A model generated the notes under the pieces. That model was not told where the DNA came from, made no database searches, and saw only the letters and a program-made list of their open reading frames with translations. The translations under genes and the position numbers were made by a program. DNA of 64,000 nucleotides. Source: Lolium rigidum. Lineage: Eukaryota; Streptophyta; Magnoliopsida; Poales; Poaceae. Where the stretch lies: the NCBI RefSeq assembly GCF_022539505.1, contig NC_061514.1:42396869-42460868 (forward strand). The letters run 5' to 3'. Below are positions 1 to 10,222 of this stretch, piece by piece. Every line of letters starts with the position of its first letter. Positions within the stretch are counted from its first letter, which is position 1.

Positions 1-2059
1 ACTCCCCAGTTCAATCATTTTATAGTCCTCTGCCTTCTCAATTTCTTGGTGTAAGGGAATGCACTCAAGGTGTTTGACGATTTGCTAAGCTTTAACCCGA
101 GATCGACTTTGGGTCTTCTTCCCCTTTTGATTTTGTCTGCACGGCCAGGACGGACGCGTCTATCCCTGGCCTCAGATCCTACCTTTGGAGTCTTGAGCTT
201 ATACTTCCCCTACTTCCGGCGTCGTCCTATGTGGAGCATCTTGAGGGTCCGCTCTGCTGCTGGAGCACCATGGTGGATGCTCCTTTCGCTCCATGGTGCC
301 TGCTCCTTCGTCATCGTTCCTGCCGCTCTGATGCGGCCTCGCGAAAAGTTCGTGCGAGTAATGACTGCTGGCAGCGGCTTGTGTTGCGCAATAGTCTGAT
401 GCGTTGAAACCAAGCTAGGTGTGGTGCTGCGGTAGATTCCTGCATACTGAAGATGGGGCTTTTCACTCCTCATTTTCCCACTCAGACTACTGCTGATTTG
501 AGTAATGCGCATCTTTTGATAGTCAAGACAACAGGTAGGCGGAGGCCACCGTGCAGCACTGTGTTTATCTTGTGCGAGCCCCACAACATCGCCCAGGTCT
601 GCTACAAAAATCTTGCTATGCACAAGTATGCCGATGCTCTCAAGTCAGGTTAGTTCGTATAATTGTTTTAGATAACCAACCTTGTTGCTAACTGAAGAGT
701 TATGTTCTTCATTAGCGAAATTTCCTACCATTGGAGTATGTATTAATGTGATACACACTAAATGATGAAGGATTGATGTTGTTGTATTGTTTCTTTTAGC
801 TAGCCCTAACACATCAGGAGAATGGAAGAATTAAGCTTGGCATTTTGTAGCAATCACTGTGAAGAAGACAAGAAACATAATACGCCTCTTATGTACAAGT
901 TGTCCTTATTCTTGTTCTATAATGCTTGATTCCTTATTCAGTTCTGATAGAGCGTTGGGAGCGAGCGACATCACTGTACCCAAGCCTCATCGCCCAGAAG
1001 AATGCGGACTTGGAAGCCGGTGCCATCCCATACCGGCTGAAATCCATGGCCATGTTGTGCATGTCAACGCCTCTTTGACCTTTTGCGAGTAACTTATGTG
1101 TTTGTCATCTCTGCTAGCAAATTGCATCATCTTTCTTGTTCTTACAGACCGATTAATCTACTGTTTCCATGAGCTAAATATATGCAAATCAGCACAACCA
1201 TTACGCGACTTGCAAGAATTGGCGTGATTGTTTGTTCTGATTTTGGATCATTACGTAATGCTATTCGTTAGAACATTTTAATTATGTAAAAAATCCATTT
1301 GCAAATCATAGTATATTTATGTGATTGTCATAAGACTGCCGGTTACAACTTCACGTGTTCAACTTCTGATAAACTACAATCTGAAAACAGTTAGACAATG
1401 CTCTAAAAAATTGAGAAGTCTTACCTTACAATGTGTACCAAACTTGTCTAATAATGGATGGTTAGTTGGCCACTCTTGTGAGCCTGGAGATTTTCAGCAA
1501 TGGTTGTGACGGTAGATCATCGGGGTGGATTCCACCTTTTAGCTATGTTCCGCTCAAGTAAATTTGGTACCCTGATGTGACAATTTTTCTAATATACAGA
1601 CACAGTATAGTCTTTACTTTTTTGCAGTCACTCTGTATGAGCAACTTAATCGCTGCATAACCGCATCTGGTAAGTGGCTTCTAAGCAGATGGATATGCCA
1701 TCTGCTAAAGGATTTAAATGCTATAAATAGAAGGCTTGACATTGTTGAGGGCGGGGTAAGCTCTATTAAGCTTCAATTGAGTTGTTTCTGCACTCGATTT
1801 GTCGGGTAGGTACTCACGTTTTTTTGTTTCTGCACTCGATTTGTTTAATCTGAATGTGATGGTTGTTCATGTCAAGCTGGAGGTGGAAGTCGTGTCATGC
1901 AGCAGGGTTTAAATGTAGCGAGCTCGGCCAGTGCCTGTTCGACGACAAATTCAGATATCTCTTGTTCTTTTTTCTCTAACTGAGCTTGTCTTTCTATGTT
2001 GATTTGTAGCAGAAGGTGAAGTTATTTTATGCTTGTTTTATGTACTCCTTAGTGGTAGT
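1..2059. other. AT-rich DNA without a recognisable gene; possible Helitron interior
   Basis: No ORF here resembles a known protein. Short open stretches (for example around 500-650 and 950-1090, plus strand) have some exon-like codon texture and could be captured gene fragments, but I cannot name them. A Helitron-like 3' terminus lies downstream at about 3325, so this stretch may be the interior of such an element. I did not find a convincing 5' Helitron end in the window. I also looked here for the missing 3' exons of the minus-strand EME1 gene and saw none. Confidence 0.3.
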
Positions 2060-2365
2060 TTTAAATCAAACTTCTTAAAAAAGGACGTACCCAGTGCTGA
2101 GAGCTCCCGCACTATGCGGGGTCTGGGGAAGGTGTTAGTGGCAAGCCTTACCCTCACAAAGTGCAATGTGAGGAGACCGCGACTCGAACCTGGGACCTCT
2201 TGGTCACAGCCAGTGAGGCTCTATCGCTGCACCAGGCCCGCCCTTCAAAAGGAGGGATGCAACACGAGGACTTCCCAGGAGGTCACCCATCCTAGTACTA
2301 CTCTCGCCCAAGCACGCTTAACTTCGGAGTTCTGATGGGATCCGGTGCTTTAAATCAAACTTCTT
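2060..2365 (-). mobile_element. Chimeric 5S rRNA-Au SINE retroposon with 17-bp TSD
   Basis: Seen directly: the 17-bp sequence TTTAAATCAAACTTCTT occurs at 2060-2076 and again at 2349-2365, bracketing one insert. Read on the minus strand, the insert starts with a 5'-truncated 5S rRNA (2348-2251). It continues through a short TTTT-containing linker into an Au-type SINE (about 2244-2077), which ends in a short T-run before the TSD. The SINE part has the tRNA-like B box (GGTTCGAGTC), the head CCTGGTGCAG and the tail GTGCGGGAGCTCTCAGCACTGGGTACG-type region known from Au SINEs (quoted in part). The single TSD pair around both halves shows they were inserted together, by LINE-type target-primed reverse transcription. 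Confidence 0.85.
2251..2348 (-). pseudogene. 5S rRNA fragment (5'-truncated) within the chimeric SINE
   Basis: About 98 nt matching plant 5S rRNA from the AAGCACCGG region to the 3' end (GTTGCATCCCTCC), followed by CTTTT, the usual Pol III stop of 5S genes. About the first 20-25 nt of the mature RNA are missing. The internal control elements are present: A box near AAGTTAAGCGTG, intermediate element GGGCGAGAG, and C box around GATGGGTGACCTCCTGG. It is a single copy, not part of a 5S array, and lies inside a retroposon. A functional 5S gene is therefore unlikely, although the promoter may still bind TFIIIA. Confidence 0.85.
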
Positions 2366-3326
2366 GGTTGACTTATTTTATATTGATTTGTTAAGGAACT
2401 GAACATCATAACAGTGGAATGTACCATTCCTCAATGACTGATATTCCTCAATTAATGGCAAGGACATTTATTGATTTAAAGTGGTCTAGATTCAAGCATC
2501 AATTAAAAAACTTATGCTGATTCCGCTGATCCCATTTCTTTGTGCTGATTTCTTTGTCAAGCAATGTAGATTTAGAACATAGATATTGCTTCAGAGCCTA
2601 CAGAATGAAATGAATTTGTGGTCAAAAGCAAAAGAGTTCTTCTTTATGCCAAAGTATACAGGCACCAACGCCTCGTGCATGAGGAGCCTGTTAGTTTCAT
2701 TTGTGAGAGAGATGGATAGATAGAGAATGAGAGTTCTGAGAGTGCATAGGAGCTAGAAGATTGGGGACAAGATCACGATGCTTCAAGGGCTGGTTTCTCT
2801 TTACGCCAAAGTAAGTTAACCATTCATGTTGTGGTTGTGTGAGAGATTGAGAGTGGAGAGACCAGGTAAGTGTATTGTTGTGCTGATGTTTATTGTGATC
2901 TTGAATAACTGTCGAATGAGCTGGAGTTCATTGTTATGAATTATTACAACATTTTGGATTATTGTTCTATTATGTTTTGAGATAGAGAAAGTTGATAGTT
3001 ACAAAACATCAGAGAGTGATATTTTGGAGAGTCCATGACAAAGAGAAATACAGATTTAATTTTTTTGGAGGCTCTCCAAACAAATTTGGATAACGAGAAG
3101 GGAGTTGATTCTATGATTTTGTTCTCATACATATTTTTATATTTCTGTATGTTAGTCCCCTTCTCATCTCCCAGTTTTTAGGTACTGCTAAAGCAATATC
3201 ATGCCTTTGCTATTGACAACGATGCTTGATATGGACGGTAATCCTGAAATTATATGTTTACGTTGATTGTGTAGAACCATTAGAATATTTATATTTTCCG
3301 TTGCAACGCACAGGCATATTACTAGT
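2366..3326 (+). mobile_element. Helitron-like 3' terminus (at 3298-3326) and preceding AT-rich DNA
   Basis: At about 3298-3326 the plus strand reads CCGTTGCAACGCACAGG, then GCATATTACTAG followed by T. Grass Helitrons typically end in a short GC-rich hairpin of the type CCCGTTGCAACGCACGGG, a short spacer, then CTRR with insertion before T. Here the hairpin is present with two stem mismatches and the end is CTAG|T at 3322-3326. The left end is not identified, so the start given is only the limit of the stretch I inspected. No Rep/helicase coding is visible; if this is a Helitron it is non-autonomous. Confidence 0.4.
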
Positions 3327-3743
3327 TACAATATAAGATCCTGACTAAATCTGACTATTTTCTGCAATTTATGGTTCACCTGACCATGGCAAAAATCCAT
3401 TTTGCAACAGTTACTTCGCTCCAGCAAAATGCTTCCAGTCAGTTCTTTTTTTACAAGTATTTATAATCATTTTATTATCTTCCACAAGAGAGCTTTGTTG
3501 GATGATAATTACTATACGAGATGGGCGACCACTTTAATTCTAAGGGAAGCTCATATTCTATGCACAGAAATATTATTTGTTACATGACAAGAGAGCTTTG
3601 TCGCATGATCAAGTTTTAGATTGAGATCATCAAGGCAAAAGTAGTCATAGAAAATTGGGGTGCTGGGATTTCTTAAGGCTAAAAGTAAAGAGAGGAAGCA
3701 TCAATTGCTACATGAGAGCTACAGTTATGACCAAAGAGCTAAC
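3327..3743. other. Intron or downstream DNA of EME1; no exon recognised
   Basis: This lies between the Helitron-like end and the last visible EME1 exon. It contains a 15-bp word, ACAAGAGAGCTTTGT, in two near-identical places (around 3484 and 3586). I looked on the minus strand for the next EME1 exon (start of the ERCC4-like nuclease fold) and did not find it. Confidence 0.4.
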
Positions 3744-6445
3744 CTCGCCAATTGGAGGAACCTCCATTTTCCACAAAATTGATCCCCTGAGTGGATTGAC
3801 CTGAACTCGATATTTAAGGCTCTTCTCTGAAAACCTTGTCAGGAGAGTACCTGTTTCCAAAGATACAAATGTTTCAGCAATAGAGAAAGATGAGGACAAA
3901 TTCACGATAGCTGGGACCAATGTGATAGTTTGACGCAGCTAACTTAATTGTTCAGGGTTTGAAATACCTCCAAGTGAGCCACTTTCAATGATTGTCGAAT
4001 CAATCTCGGCGACAATAGATTTTAAAGCGTGTTTTCCTGATTCCCACTCCTCTTTTTCTTTGGCATACTTCTTCTGCTCTGCCTTTTGAGCTTTAGTAGC
4101 TTCTTTCAGGAGCTTATTTTCCTGCAAAGTAAACAAAACCCTCTTATGGTATCTATTGCATCTATCCTTTATCATGCGCCGTAGTAAACATTTCTTCACG
4201 AACCAGACCTCTCGCTGTTGTTTCTTCTCTTCAATCAATTTTGCTTTCCCTTCCTTTATTAATTTCCTCTTTCCCTAAACAAGGCAACAAATTTTATTAC
4301 TTAAGTTGCGTCAATTGTGAAACTTGAACAGAGAAGTTTGTTTGCTGACATGCTTATTCAGCCAGACCTGTTTTGTCTTTCTTTCTTCTGCATTGTTGTT
4401 GTTCTCTTCTTCCTGCAAAGTAGAATCTTCACAGGGTAAAATCAAGTTGCTCAACGGAGCTTCGTACCCAAAGTCATCCAGCTCATCATCACTGTCCAGA
4501 GATATCGGAGAAGAAGGTCCTGTACAGCACAAACTAGAGTTACTCAGTTACTCCTAAAGAATTGTATCCATTTAGTGATTAATACAATTACATAGGGCAC
4601 CTCTTACATAAGAAAGAGAAAATACAAAAGTAAACTTCTCTAAGAGGCAAGAGCTGAAATAAATAGTTTTGATGTTATAGGCTTATCTCTGAAAGAAATC
4701 TAACAATAAAAAGTAGTGTTATCTACTAACTTAATTGTTATCCAAAATATTACTCCCTCTTACCAATAATACAAGATGTTATAGTATATTGGTTGTAATA
4801 ACATCTTATATTATGGGACAGAGGAAGTAGTTCTAGCATGTGTACACAGCTCAAGAATCAAGATGATACAGTTCTAAATAGACAAGTGTTGCATTTAGCC
4901 TGTGCACTTCTTGACAACGCATTTTCTCAAACGGTCCTCAGTCATATGCCACCATATCAATTTCAACCGGTTAAGTCGTCAAGGAATTTGCACACATTTG
5001 GCCTACATACAGCAGATGCTAAAATAAATATGAACCAACAAATCGTCCAAAATCGCATGACGAAGCAAACAATGCATAACTTGGCAGTCTTGCTTGGGAA
5101 TTACTGGAGTAGTGGTATCGTCACCAATATCAACTCGCACAAAAGCAACAGTTTTATATGATGTAATCAGCAGGTTCAGCGATATAATAGTCGATTGTGA
5201 GACAAATCTTAAAAAGCAAAGAAGAGCAAAATGACTTGCAACCTAAATCACAACTATAACCAAATTCATACATCTTGCATTGGAGCAGATTCAACAGATG
5301 AAGCATGTGTCCTTGGTGCCCACAGCTCAACAAGATGACCATCGTTCAATTATTATGGAGTCTAAAAGAGAAAACAGCTACAGGCCTACAAGTAAAGAAA
5401 CTTGACCAAGAAATGTATGCACAGGGGCAGCAGAAAAGAAACCTGGCAAAGTGGAGGGTCCAGCCACATCAAAGAGCGAGGGGTTGCAGAAACGTGTTGT
5501 GTTGGGGTCAACAGAGCCGGGGAAAGCCAGCCCAGGGATCCCCAAATCAGCAGCAGCCGCCGCGTCGAAGTCGAACTCAAACGAGCGCGGGAGAACAGAA
5601 TGAGGCATAGCAGGAACAGCGCCGCCGCGGGGTTGGGGGCTGAGCGAGCACGGAACAAATGAGTGGGGAGCCCCGGTTAGAGTTGCAGCACCGGAAGGCC
5701 GCGATGCGGTGACGGGGTCTGGTGTGTCCAGGTCGACAATGTCGGGATCGGTGGAGCCGGGGACGGCTGGCCCAGGGAACCCCGGATCGGGAGAATCGAA
5801 GTCGAGTGGTAGAGCAGGATCGGGCATCTCGGGGGCGGCGTCGCCGGGTCGGGGGTCGAGCGAGCAGGGGACGAACGACTGGGGGGTGTCGGGTACGGTG
5901 GCTGCGGCCCTGGAAGGCCGCGGGGTGGTGAAGCCCGGGGTCTCCAGAACTACGATGTCGGCGTCGATGGAGGGAGGGAAAGCCGGCCCGGGGATCTCCG
6001 GATCGGGAGAGTCGAAGCCGAAGCGGGACGAGCTCCGGAGAACGGAATCGGGCGTGTCGGGGGTGGTGGCCCGGGATCGGGGGAGCGAGCACGGGACGTG
6101 GTGCCAGTCCGGAGTCTCGGGCACCACGGAGCCCGGGGCTACGGACTGGCGCCGCTTCGGCGGCGGGGGCGGGGTGTCGTCTTCGACGAGGATGGGGGAC
6201 GCGGGCGCCGGGCGCTTCGGGGCGGCCGCGGACGAGGAGAATGCGTCGGGGAAAGACGGGGTTCTCCCGGAGGTGGTGATGCGGGAGCGGGCGCGGGCGC
6301 GGAGGGCCGCGGGAGTGGAGGCGGCGGTGTCGTCGTCGTCGTCCTCGACGTCGACGACGTCGAGGTCGAGGATGCGGGCGGGGGCGGCGGAGACCCGGGA
6401 GGCCATTGTAGGGGCTAGGGCGCTGTCTCCTGGGGTTTCCTCCAT
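3744..6445 (-). CDS. EME1: EME1-like crossover junction endonuclease subunit, 5' portion (exons 1-5)
   Basis: EME1/MMS4 pairs with MUS81 in the nucleus to form a structure-specific endonuclease for branched DNA. Exons by eye (minus): 6445-5443, 4519-4368, 4274-4209, 4121-3968, 3850-3744. All have GT/AG borders and compatible phases, giving 494 codons without a stop. Exon 1 encodes a long acidic, Pro/Ser/Thr-rich disordered N-terminus with three ~72-residue repeats. Exons 3-4 encode a charged coiled coil. Exons 4-5 carry the family block KSIVAEID and LLTRFSEK, followed by a segment like the conserved IVWTM region. The C-terminal ERCC4-like nuclease and HhH2 regions, usually present in this family, are not found in the window. 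The gene is either continued beyond the left edge, with transposons in the intron, or truncated. The start at 6445 is the first ATG in frame; the next in-frame Met is at 6406. Confidence 0.8.
4753..4827. mobile_element. Stowaway-type MITE in EME1 intron 1
   Basis: About 75 bp with CTCCCTCTTACC at one end and a GGGACAGAGGAAG-type inverted end, flanked by TA at both sides (4751-4752 and 4828-4829). The internal arms ACAAGATGTTATA and TATAACATCTTATA-like pair to form a hairpin, typical of Stowaway (Tc1/Mariner-derived) MITEs. It sits in the long first intron of the minus-strand EME1 gene. Confidence 0.7.
5490..6130 (-). repeat. Triplicated ~216-bp repeat inside EME1 exon 1
   Basis: Three in-frame units of about 72 codons repeat in exon 1, each marked by a VPCSL motif followed by DSPDP..GPAFP-like text, then a D-hydrophobic-V-TP stretch. 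The nucleotide landmarks encoding VPCSL lie near 5652, 5868 and 6094, giving spacings of about 216 and 226 bp. The units have diverged, so they are old. They expand a low-complexity, probably disordered N-terminus. Confidence 0.65.
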
Positions 6446-6745
6446 GGATGGATTTGGTTTGCGAGGATTGGGGAATGGGGAATCGAGGGTTTCTGCCGGA
6501 GACGGGGGACAGGGTTTCCGTTCGAATATGCTTCACACACGACGATTCCTGTCCGATGTGTGTACGATACTCCTTCCACCGGTGCTAGTTAATTCTCCAG
6601 TGGCTAAGTCCAGCCGAAACTCAAACCCGCAATACTGCCAAGCGGTTCCTGAATCTCGATCTAAAGCAATTTAGTTTATTCTTGGATGATCAGTCCGCCA
6701 TGGAGGAAGAGAAAAATGCTACAGAGCGCTACAATGAGAATCTCA
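6446..6745. promoter_or_regulatory. EME1 5' flank / putative promoter region
   Basis: This 300-bp stretch lies between the EME1 start codon and the next transposon boundary at 6746. It should contain the 5' UTR and core promoter for minus-strand transcription. I see no clear TATA box. The Harbinger-like element begins only ~300 bp from the ATG, so it may limit or supply upstream regulatory DNA. Confidence 0.35.
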
Positions 6746-7046
6746 GGACATCTCCAACGGGAGCGACGCAAACAGTCGTTCAAATCCGTTTGAGTCCATC
6801 TGGGCCGAAAAAATGCGTCTGGAATACACTCTGACGGGGCGACCCATAGTGACCGGGCCGGCTGTAGCGACGCAAACCCGACGCATATTTGCGCCTGGAA
6901 TGCGTCGCGGTGGACGCTGCGCGGACGTCCAAATTGACCGCTCGCTTCTCCACCGGGCCCGCCTGACAGCGAGCCTGTATCGAGGCATCGCTTCCGCGGC
7001 CATCGCTTCAGTGTCTGCGCCGCAACCTTTGCCATCAATGTCGCGG

Positions 7047-7245
7047 CTGCCTCTTCTGCGCGCACACTGGCAAGCGGCGGCTGGGCTTCTTCGCCGCCTT
7101 CAATGGCATCGTTTCCCGCGCGTGACTGCCTCTTCTGCGCGCGCACTGGCGGGCGGCGGCTGGGCTTCTGCGCCGCCTTCAATATCATCGTTTCCCGCGC
7201 GGGGCTGCCTCTTCTGCGCGCGCACTGGAGGGCGGCGGCTGATGC
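7047..7245. repeat. 79-bp tandem repeat, about 2.5 copies
   Basis: The word CTGCCTCTTCTGCGCGC starts at 7047, 7126 and 7205, exactly 79 bp apart. Each unit continues with a GGCGGCTGGGCTTCT...GTTTCCCGCGC text. The third unit is partial. It lies inside the GC-rich cargo of the Harbinger-like element. Confidence 0.8.
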
Positions 7246-7747
7246 ACGCGAACTGGATACCGTGCGACGGCTGGGGGGACGTGCACATGCCTGACGGCTG
7301 TCGGCCGAGCTACCTCCGGTTGCCCGTCCCGCCCGTGCATGCGCGCGAGCCATATAGGAGCGCCGAGATTCGGCAGGCGGCGGTAGCTGCCTCTGGACCT
7401 CCGCGTCGATCCCGCCTACGCCATCGACTCCGACAGCTGGCGCACCTATCGCGAGTCTGAGAAGGATCCGAGGAGGAAGACGGGCTTCCTGGGCGACAGG
7501 GACTTGCTCTTTGACCGTCCACCGGTGCCTCATCGTCGAACACGGTAGGTGCCGGCGCCTGCACAGGACGACAACGACGACGACGGGGACGACGAAATGG
7601 GCTGCTCCACCTCCAGCACCGGCGTGGGCTCCTCCTCCTCCACCACCGGCCTGGGCTCCTCCACCTCCACCACCTCCGGTGCTTCCCAACTGGCCGTGGG
7701 TGGTACCGGAGCTCGTCGTGATCGACAGCGACGACGAGAACCAGTAG
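7242..7747 (+). pseudogene. Degenerate cargo ORF of the Harbinger-like element
   Basis: From the ATG at 7242 the plus strand reads MHANWIPCDGWGDVHMPDG and continues to about 7385. The reading then resumes in another frame (DLRVDPAYAIDSDSWRTY, EKDPRRKTGF) to a TAG near 7543. A third frame then encodes Asp/Gly/Ser-rich and Pro-rich text ending near 7747 (VVIDSDDENQ). The blocks look like one ancestral coding sequence broken by at least one small indel. I recognise it only as a hypothetical-protein type commonly found in Triticeae repeats; no enzymatic motif is visible. Confidence 0.4.
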
Positions 7748-7847
7748 GCGTAGGCGTTCTTAGGGTTTTTATTTTCATTTCTTTTACTATGTAAATTATG
7801 TTTTCATGTTATAAAAATGCAAAATCGAAAAAAAATACGTCGTGCCG

Positions 7848-9346
7848 TGATACGTTTCCGACGTATCGATAATTTCTTATGTTCCATGCCACATTATTGA
7901 TGATATCTACATGTTTTATGCACACTTTATGTCATATTTATGCATTTTCTGGAACTAACCTATTAACAAGATGCCGAAGTGCAGCTCTCGTTTCTCGCCG
8001 TTTTTGGTTTCGAAATCCTAGTAACGAAATATTCTCGGAATCGGACGAAATCAACGCCTGTGTTCCTATTTTGCCCGGAAGCATCCGAACACCCGAGAGC
8101 CGCCGAGGGAAGCCCCGGGGGCCCCACACTACACCCCGGCGCGCCGGAGGGGCCGCGCCGCCCTATGGTGTGGTGGCCCCGTGCCCCTCCGAGGCTGCCC
8201 TTCCGCCTATTTAAAGCCTCCGTCGCGAAAACCCTATCAAGCTTGACGAAACCCGTAAAGACTCCGTGGGCGCCGCCACATCGCGAAACTCCAATCCGGG
8301 GGACGAAGTCTCTCGTTCCGCACCCTGCCGGGACGAGGAATTGCCCCCGGAGTCATCTCCACCGCCGTCTCCACCGCCATCTTCACCGCCATCGCTGCCT
8401 CCATGATGAGGAGGGAGTAATCCACCCTCGAGGCTGAGGGCTCCGCTGTAGCTATGTGGTTCATCTCTCTCCCATGTATCTCAATACAATAATCTCATGA
8501 GCTGCTTTACATGATTGAGATTCATATGAGTTTTGTATCACTATTTATCTATGTGCTACTCTAGTGATGTTATTAAAGTAGTTTTATTCCTCCTGCACGG
8601 TGTAATGGTGACAAGTGTGTGCATCCGTGTTAGTACTTGGCGTAGGCTATGATTATGATCTCTTGTAGATTATGAAGTTAACTATTGCTATGATAGTATT
8701 GATATGATCTATGCCTCCTTTCTTAGCATGAAGGTGACAAGTGTGCATGCTATGTTAGTACTTGGTTTAGTCGTATTGATCTTTCATGCACTCTAAGGTT
8801 ATTTAAATATGAACATTGAATTGTGGAGCTTGTTAACTCCGCATTGAGAGTTCGTGTAATCCTACGCAATGGTGTTCATCATCCAACAAGAGTGTAGAGT
8901 ACGCATTTATCTATTCTGTTATGTGATCAATGTTGAGAGTGTCCACTAGTGAAAGTCTGATCCCTAGGCCTTGTTCCTAAATATCGCTATCGCTGCTTGT
9001 TTACTGTTTTACTCGCGTTACTACTGCTGCGTTACTACCGCTTGTTTACTCGTCCTAGGCAAGGCACTTTTCCGGTGCCGTTGCTACCGCTACTATTTAT
9101 TCATACCACCCGTATTTCACTATCTCTTCGCCGAACTAGTGCACCTATTAGGTGTGTTGGGGACACAAGAGACTTCTTGCTTTGTGGTTGCGGTGGTTGC
9201 ATGAGAGGGATATCTTTGACCTCTTCCTCCCCGAGTTCGATAAACCTTGGGTGATCCACTTAAGGGAAAACTTGCTGCTGTTCTACAAACCTCTGCTCTT
9301 GGAGGCCCAACACTGTCTACAGGAAAAGGAGGGGGCGTAGACATCA
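7848..9346 (+). repeat. 5' LTR of element 1
   Basis: 1499 bp, TGATACG...GACATCA. It contains a TATA-like CCTATTTAAAGCC near 8206-8218, a plausible core promoter for the element. It is similar to the 3' LTR, with scattered substitutions and small indels. Confidence 0.85.
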
Positions 9347-9356
9347 AGCTATTTTC

Positions 9357-9374
9357 TGGCGCCGTTGCCGGGGA
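9357..9374 (+). promoter_or_regulatory. Primer-binding site (tRNA-Asp type), element 1
   Basis: TGGCGCCGTTGCCGGGGA is complementary to the 3' end of plant tRNA-Asp(GTC), whose T-arm/acceptor end reads CCCCGGCAACGGCGCCA. It sits 10 bp downstream of the 5' LTR, the position used to prime minus-strand synthesis. Confidence 0.8.
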
Positions 9375-9508
9375 GGAAAGGTAAAAGGTACTCACACTCC
9401 GGATCTCGGCTACCTTAGCTATTTTCCGCCGTTGTAAGTACTCGAAGATATTTCCTTTAGATCCTGCAATTGCAACTTTTTGTTTCTTGTTTACACTAGT
9501 AAGGCATA

Positions 9509-10222
9509 ATGGACAACAATGAGCTTCTTATTCTATTTCCTGATTTAAGACATGGATGGTTTGATCCGAAAATTAAAAAACCCATGGAACATATTAGCAT
9601 GAACACATTGAACACCATTGTTGCTAATGATATGGAAAATTCTAAGCTTGGGGAAGCTGGTTTTGATGAGCATGATCTTTTTAGTCCCCCAAGAATTGAG
9701 GAGAAAATTTACTTTGATGATACTTTACCTCCTATTTATGATGATTATAATGATATTGGTCTTTTGGTTCCACCTGTTATGGAGGATAAATTTGATTATG
9801 AATACAATATGCCTCCTATATTTGATGATGAGAATAATAATGATAGCTACTTTGTTGAATTTGCTCCCACTACAACTAATAAAATTGATTATGCCTATGT
9901 GGAGGGTAATAATTTTATGCATGAGACTCATGATAAGAATGCTTTATGTGATAGTTATATTGTTGAGTTTGCTCATGTTGCTACTGAAAGTTATTATGAG
10001 AGAGGAAAATATGGTTGTAGAAATTTTCATGTTACTAAAACACCTCTCTATGTACTAAAATTTTTGAGGCTATACTTGTTTTATCTTCCTATGCTTGTTA
10101 CTTTGCTCTTCATGAACTTGTTTATTTACAAGATTCCTATGCATAGGAAGCATATTAGACTTAAATATGCTTTGAATTTGCCTCTGGATGCTCTCTTTCG
10201 CTTCAACTACTATTTCTTATGA
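9509..10222 (+). CDS. Retrotransposon protein of unknown function with C-terminal hydrophobic segment (element 1)
   Basis: An intact 237-codon ORF starting MDNNELLILFPDL and ending FRFNYYFL. The N-terminal ~60 residues parallel the start of the related element's gag-region ORF (FDAKIKKPME there, FDPKIKKPME here; KLGEA in both). The middle is acidic, Asn/Asp-rich and repetitive (PPIYDD, PPIFDD). The C-terminal ~60 residues contain one strongly hydrophobic stretch (about residues 185-210, FYLPMLVTLLFMNLFIY) followed by KIPMHRKHIRLK, which may be a membrane helix with a basic flank. No capsid, zinc knuckle, protease or RT motif is present. The ORF looks like the two ends of a larger gag-region frame joined by deletion. 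Confidence 0.65.
   Translation: MDNNELLILFPDLRHGWFDPKIKKPMEHISMNTLNTIVANDMENSKLGEAGFDEHDLFSPPRIEEKIYFDDTLPPIYDDYNDIGLLVPPVMEDKFDYEYNMPPIFDDENNNDSYFVEFAPTTTNKIDYAYVEGNNFMHETHDKNALCDSYIVEFAHVATESYYERGKYGCRNFHVTKTPLYVLKFLRLYLFYLPMLVTLLFMNLFIYKIPMHRKHIRLKYALNLPLDALFRFNYYFL

Noticed and set aside
2251..2348. Functional 5S rRNA gene
   Set aside because: It lacks its 5' end, is a single copy, and lies within a retroposon bounded by a target duplication.
4838..5161. 107-codon plus-strand ORF
   Set aside because: It lies within EME1 intron 1 next to a MITE, has no recognisable motif and is poorly supported.
5400..5402. Alternative EME1 exon 1 donor (CAA|GTTTCT)
   Set aside because: It would leave exon 2 out of frame. 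The donor at 5443 (CCAG|GTTTCT) joins exon 2 in phase and reads into DSDDELDD.
5577..6674. Long ORFs on both strands opposite and beside EME1 exon 1 (319-321 codons)
   Set aside because: They are open only because the exon is very GC-rich. The minus frame from 6445 alone has the repeats, splice phase and continuation into EME1 motifs.
9357..9374. tRNA-Asp gene
   Set aside because: Only the 18-nt complement of the tRNA 3' end is present, in the primer-binding position of an LTR element.
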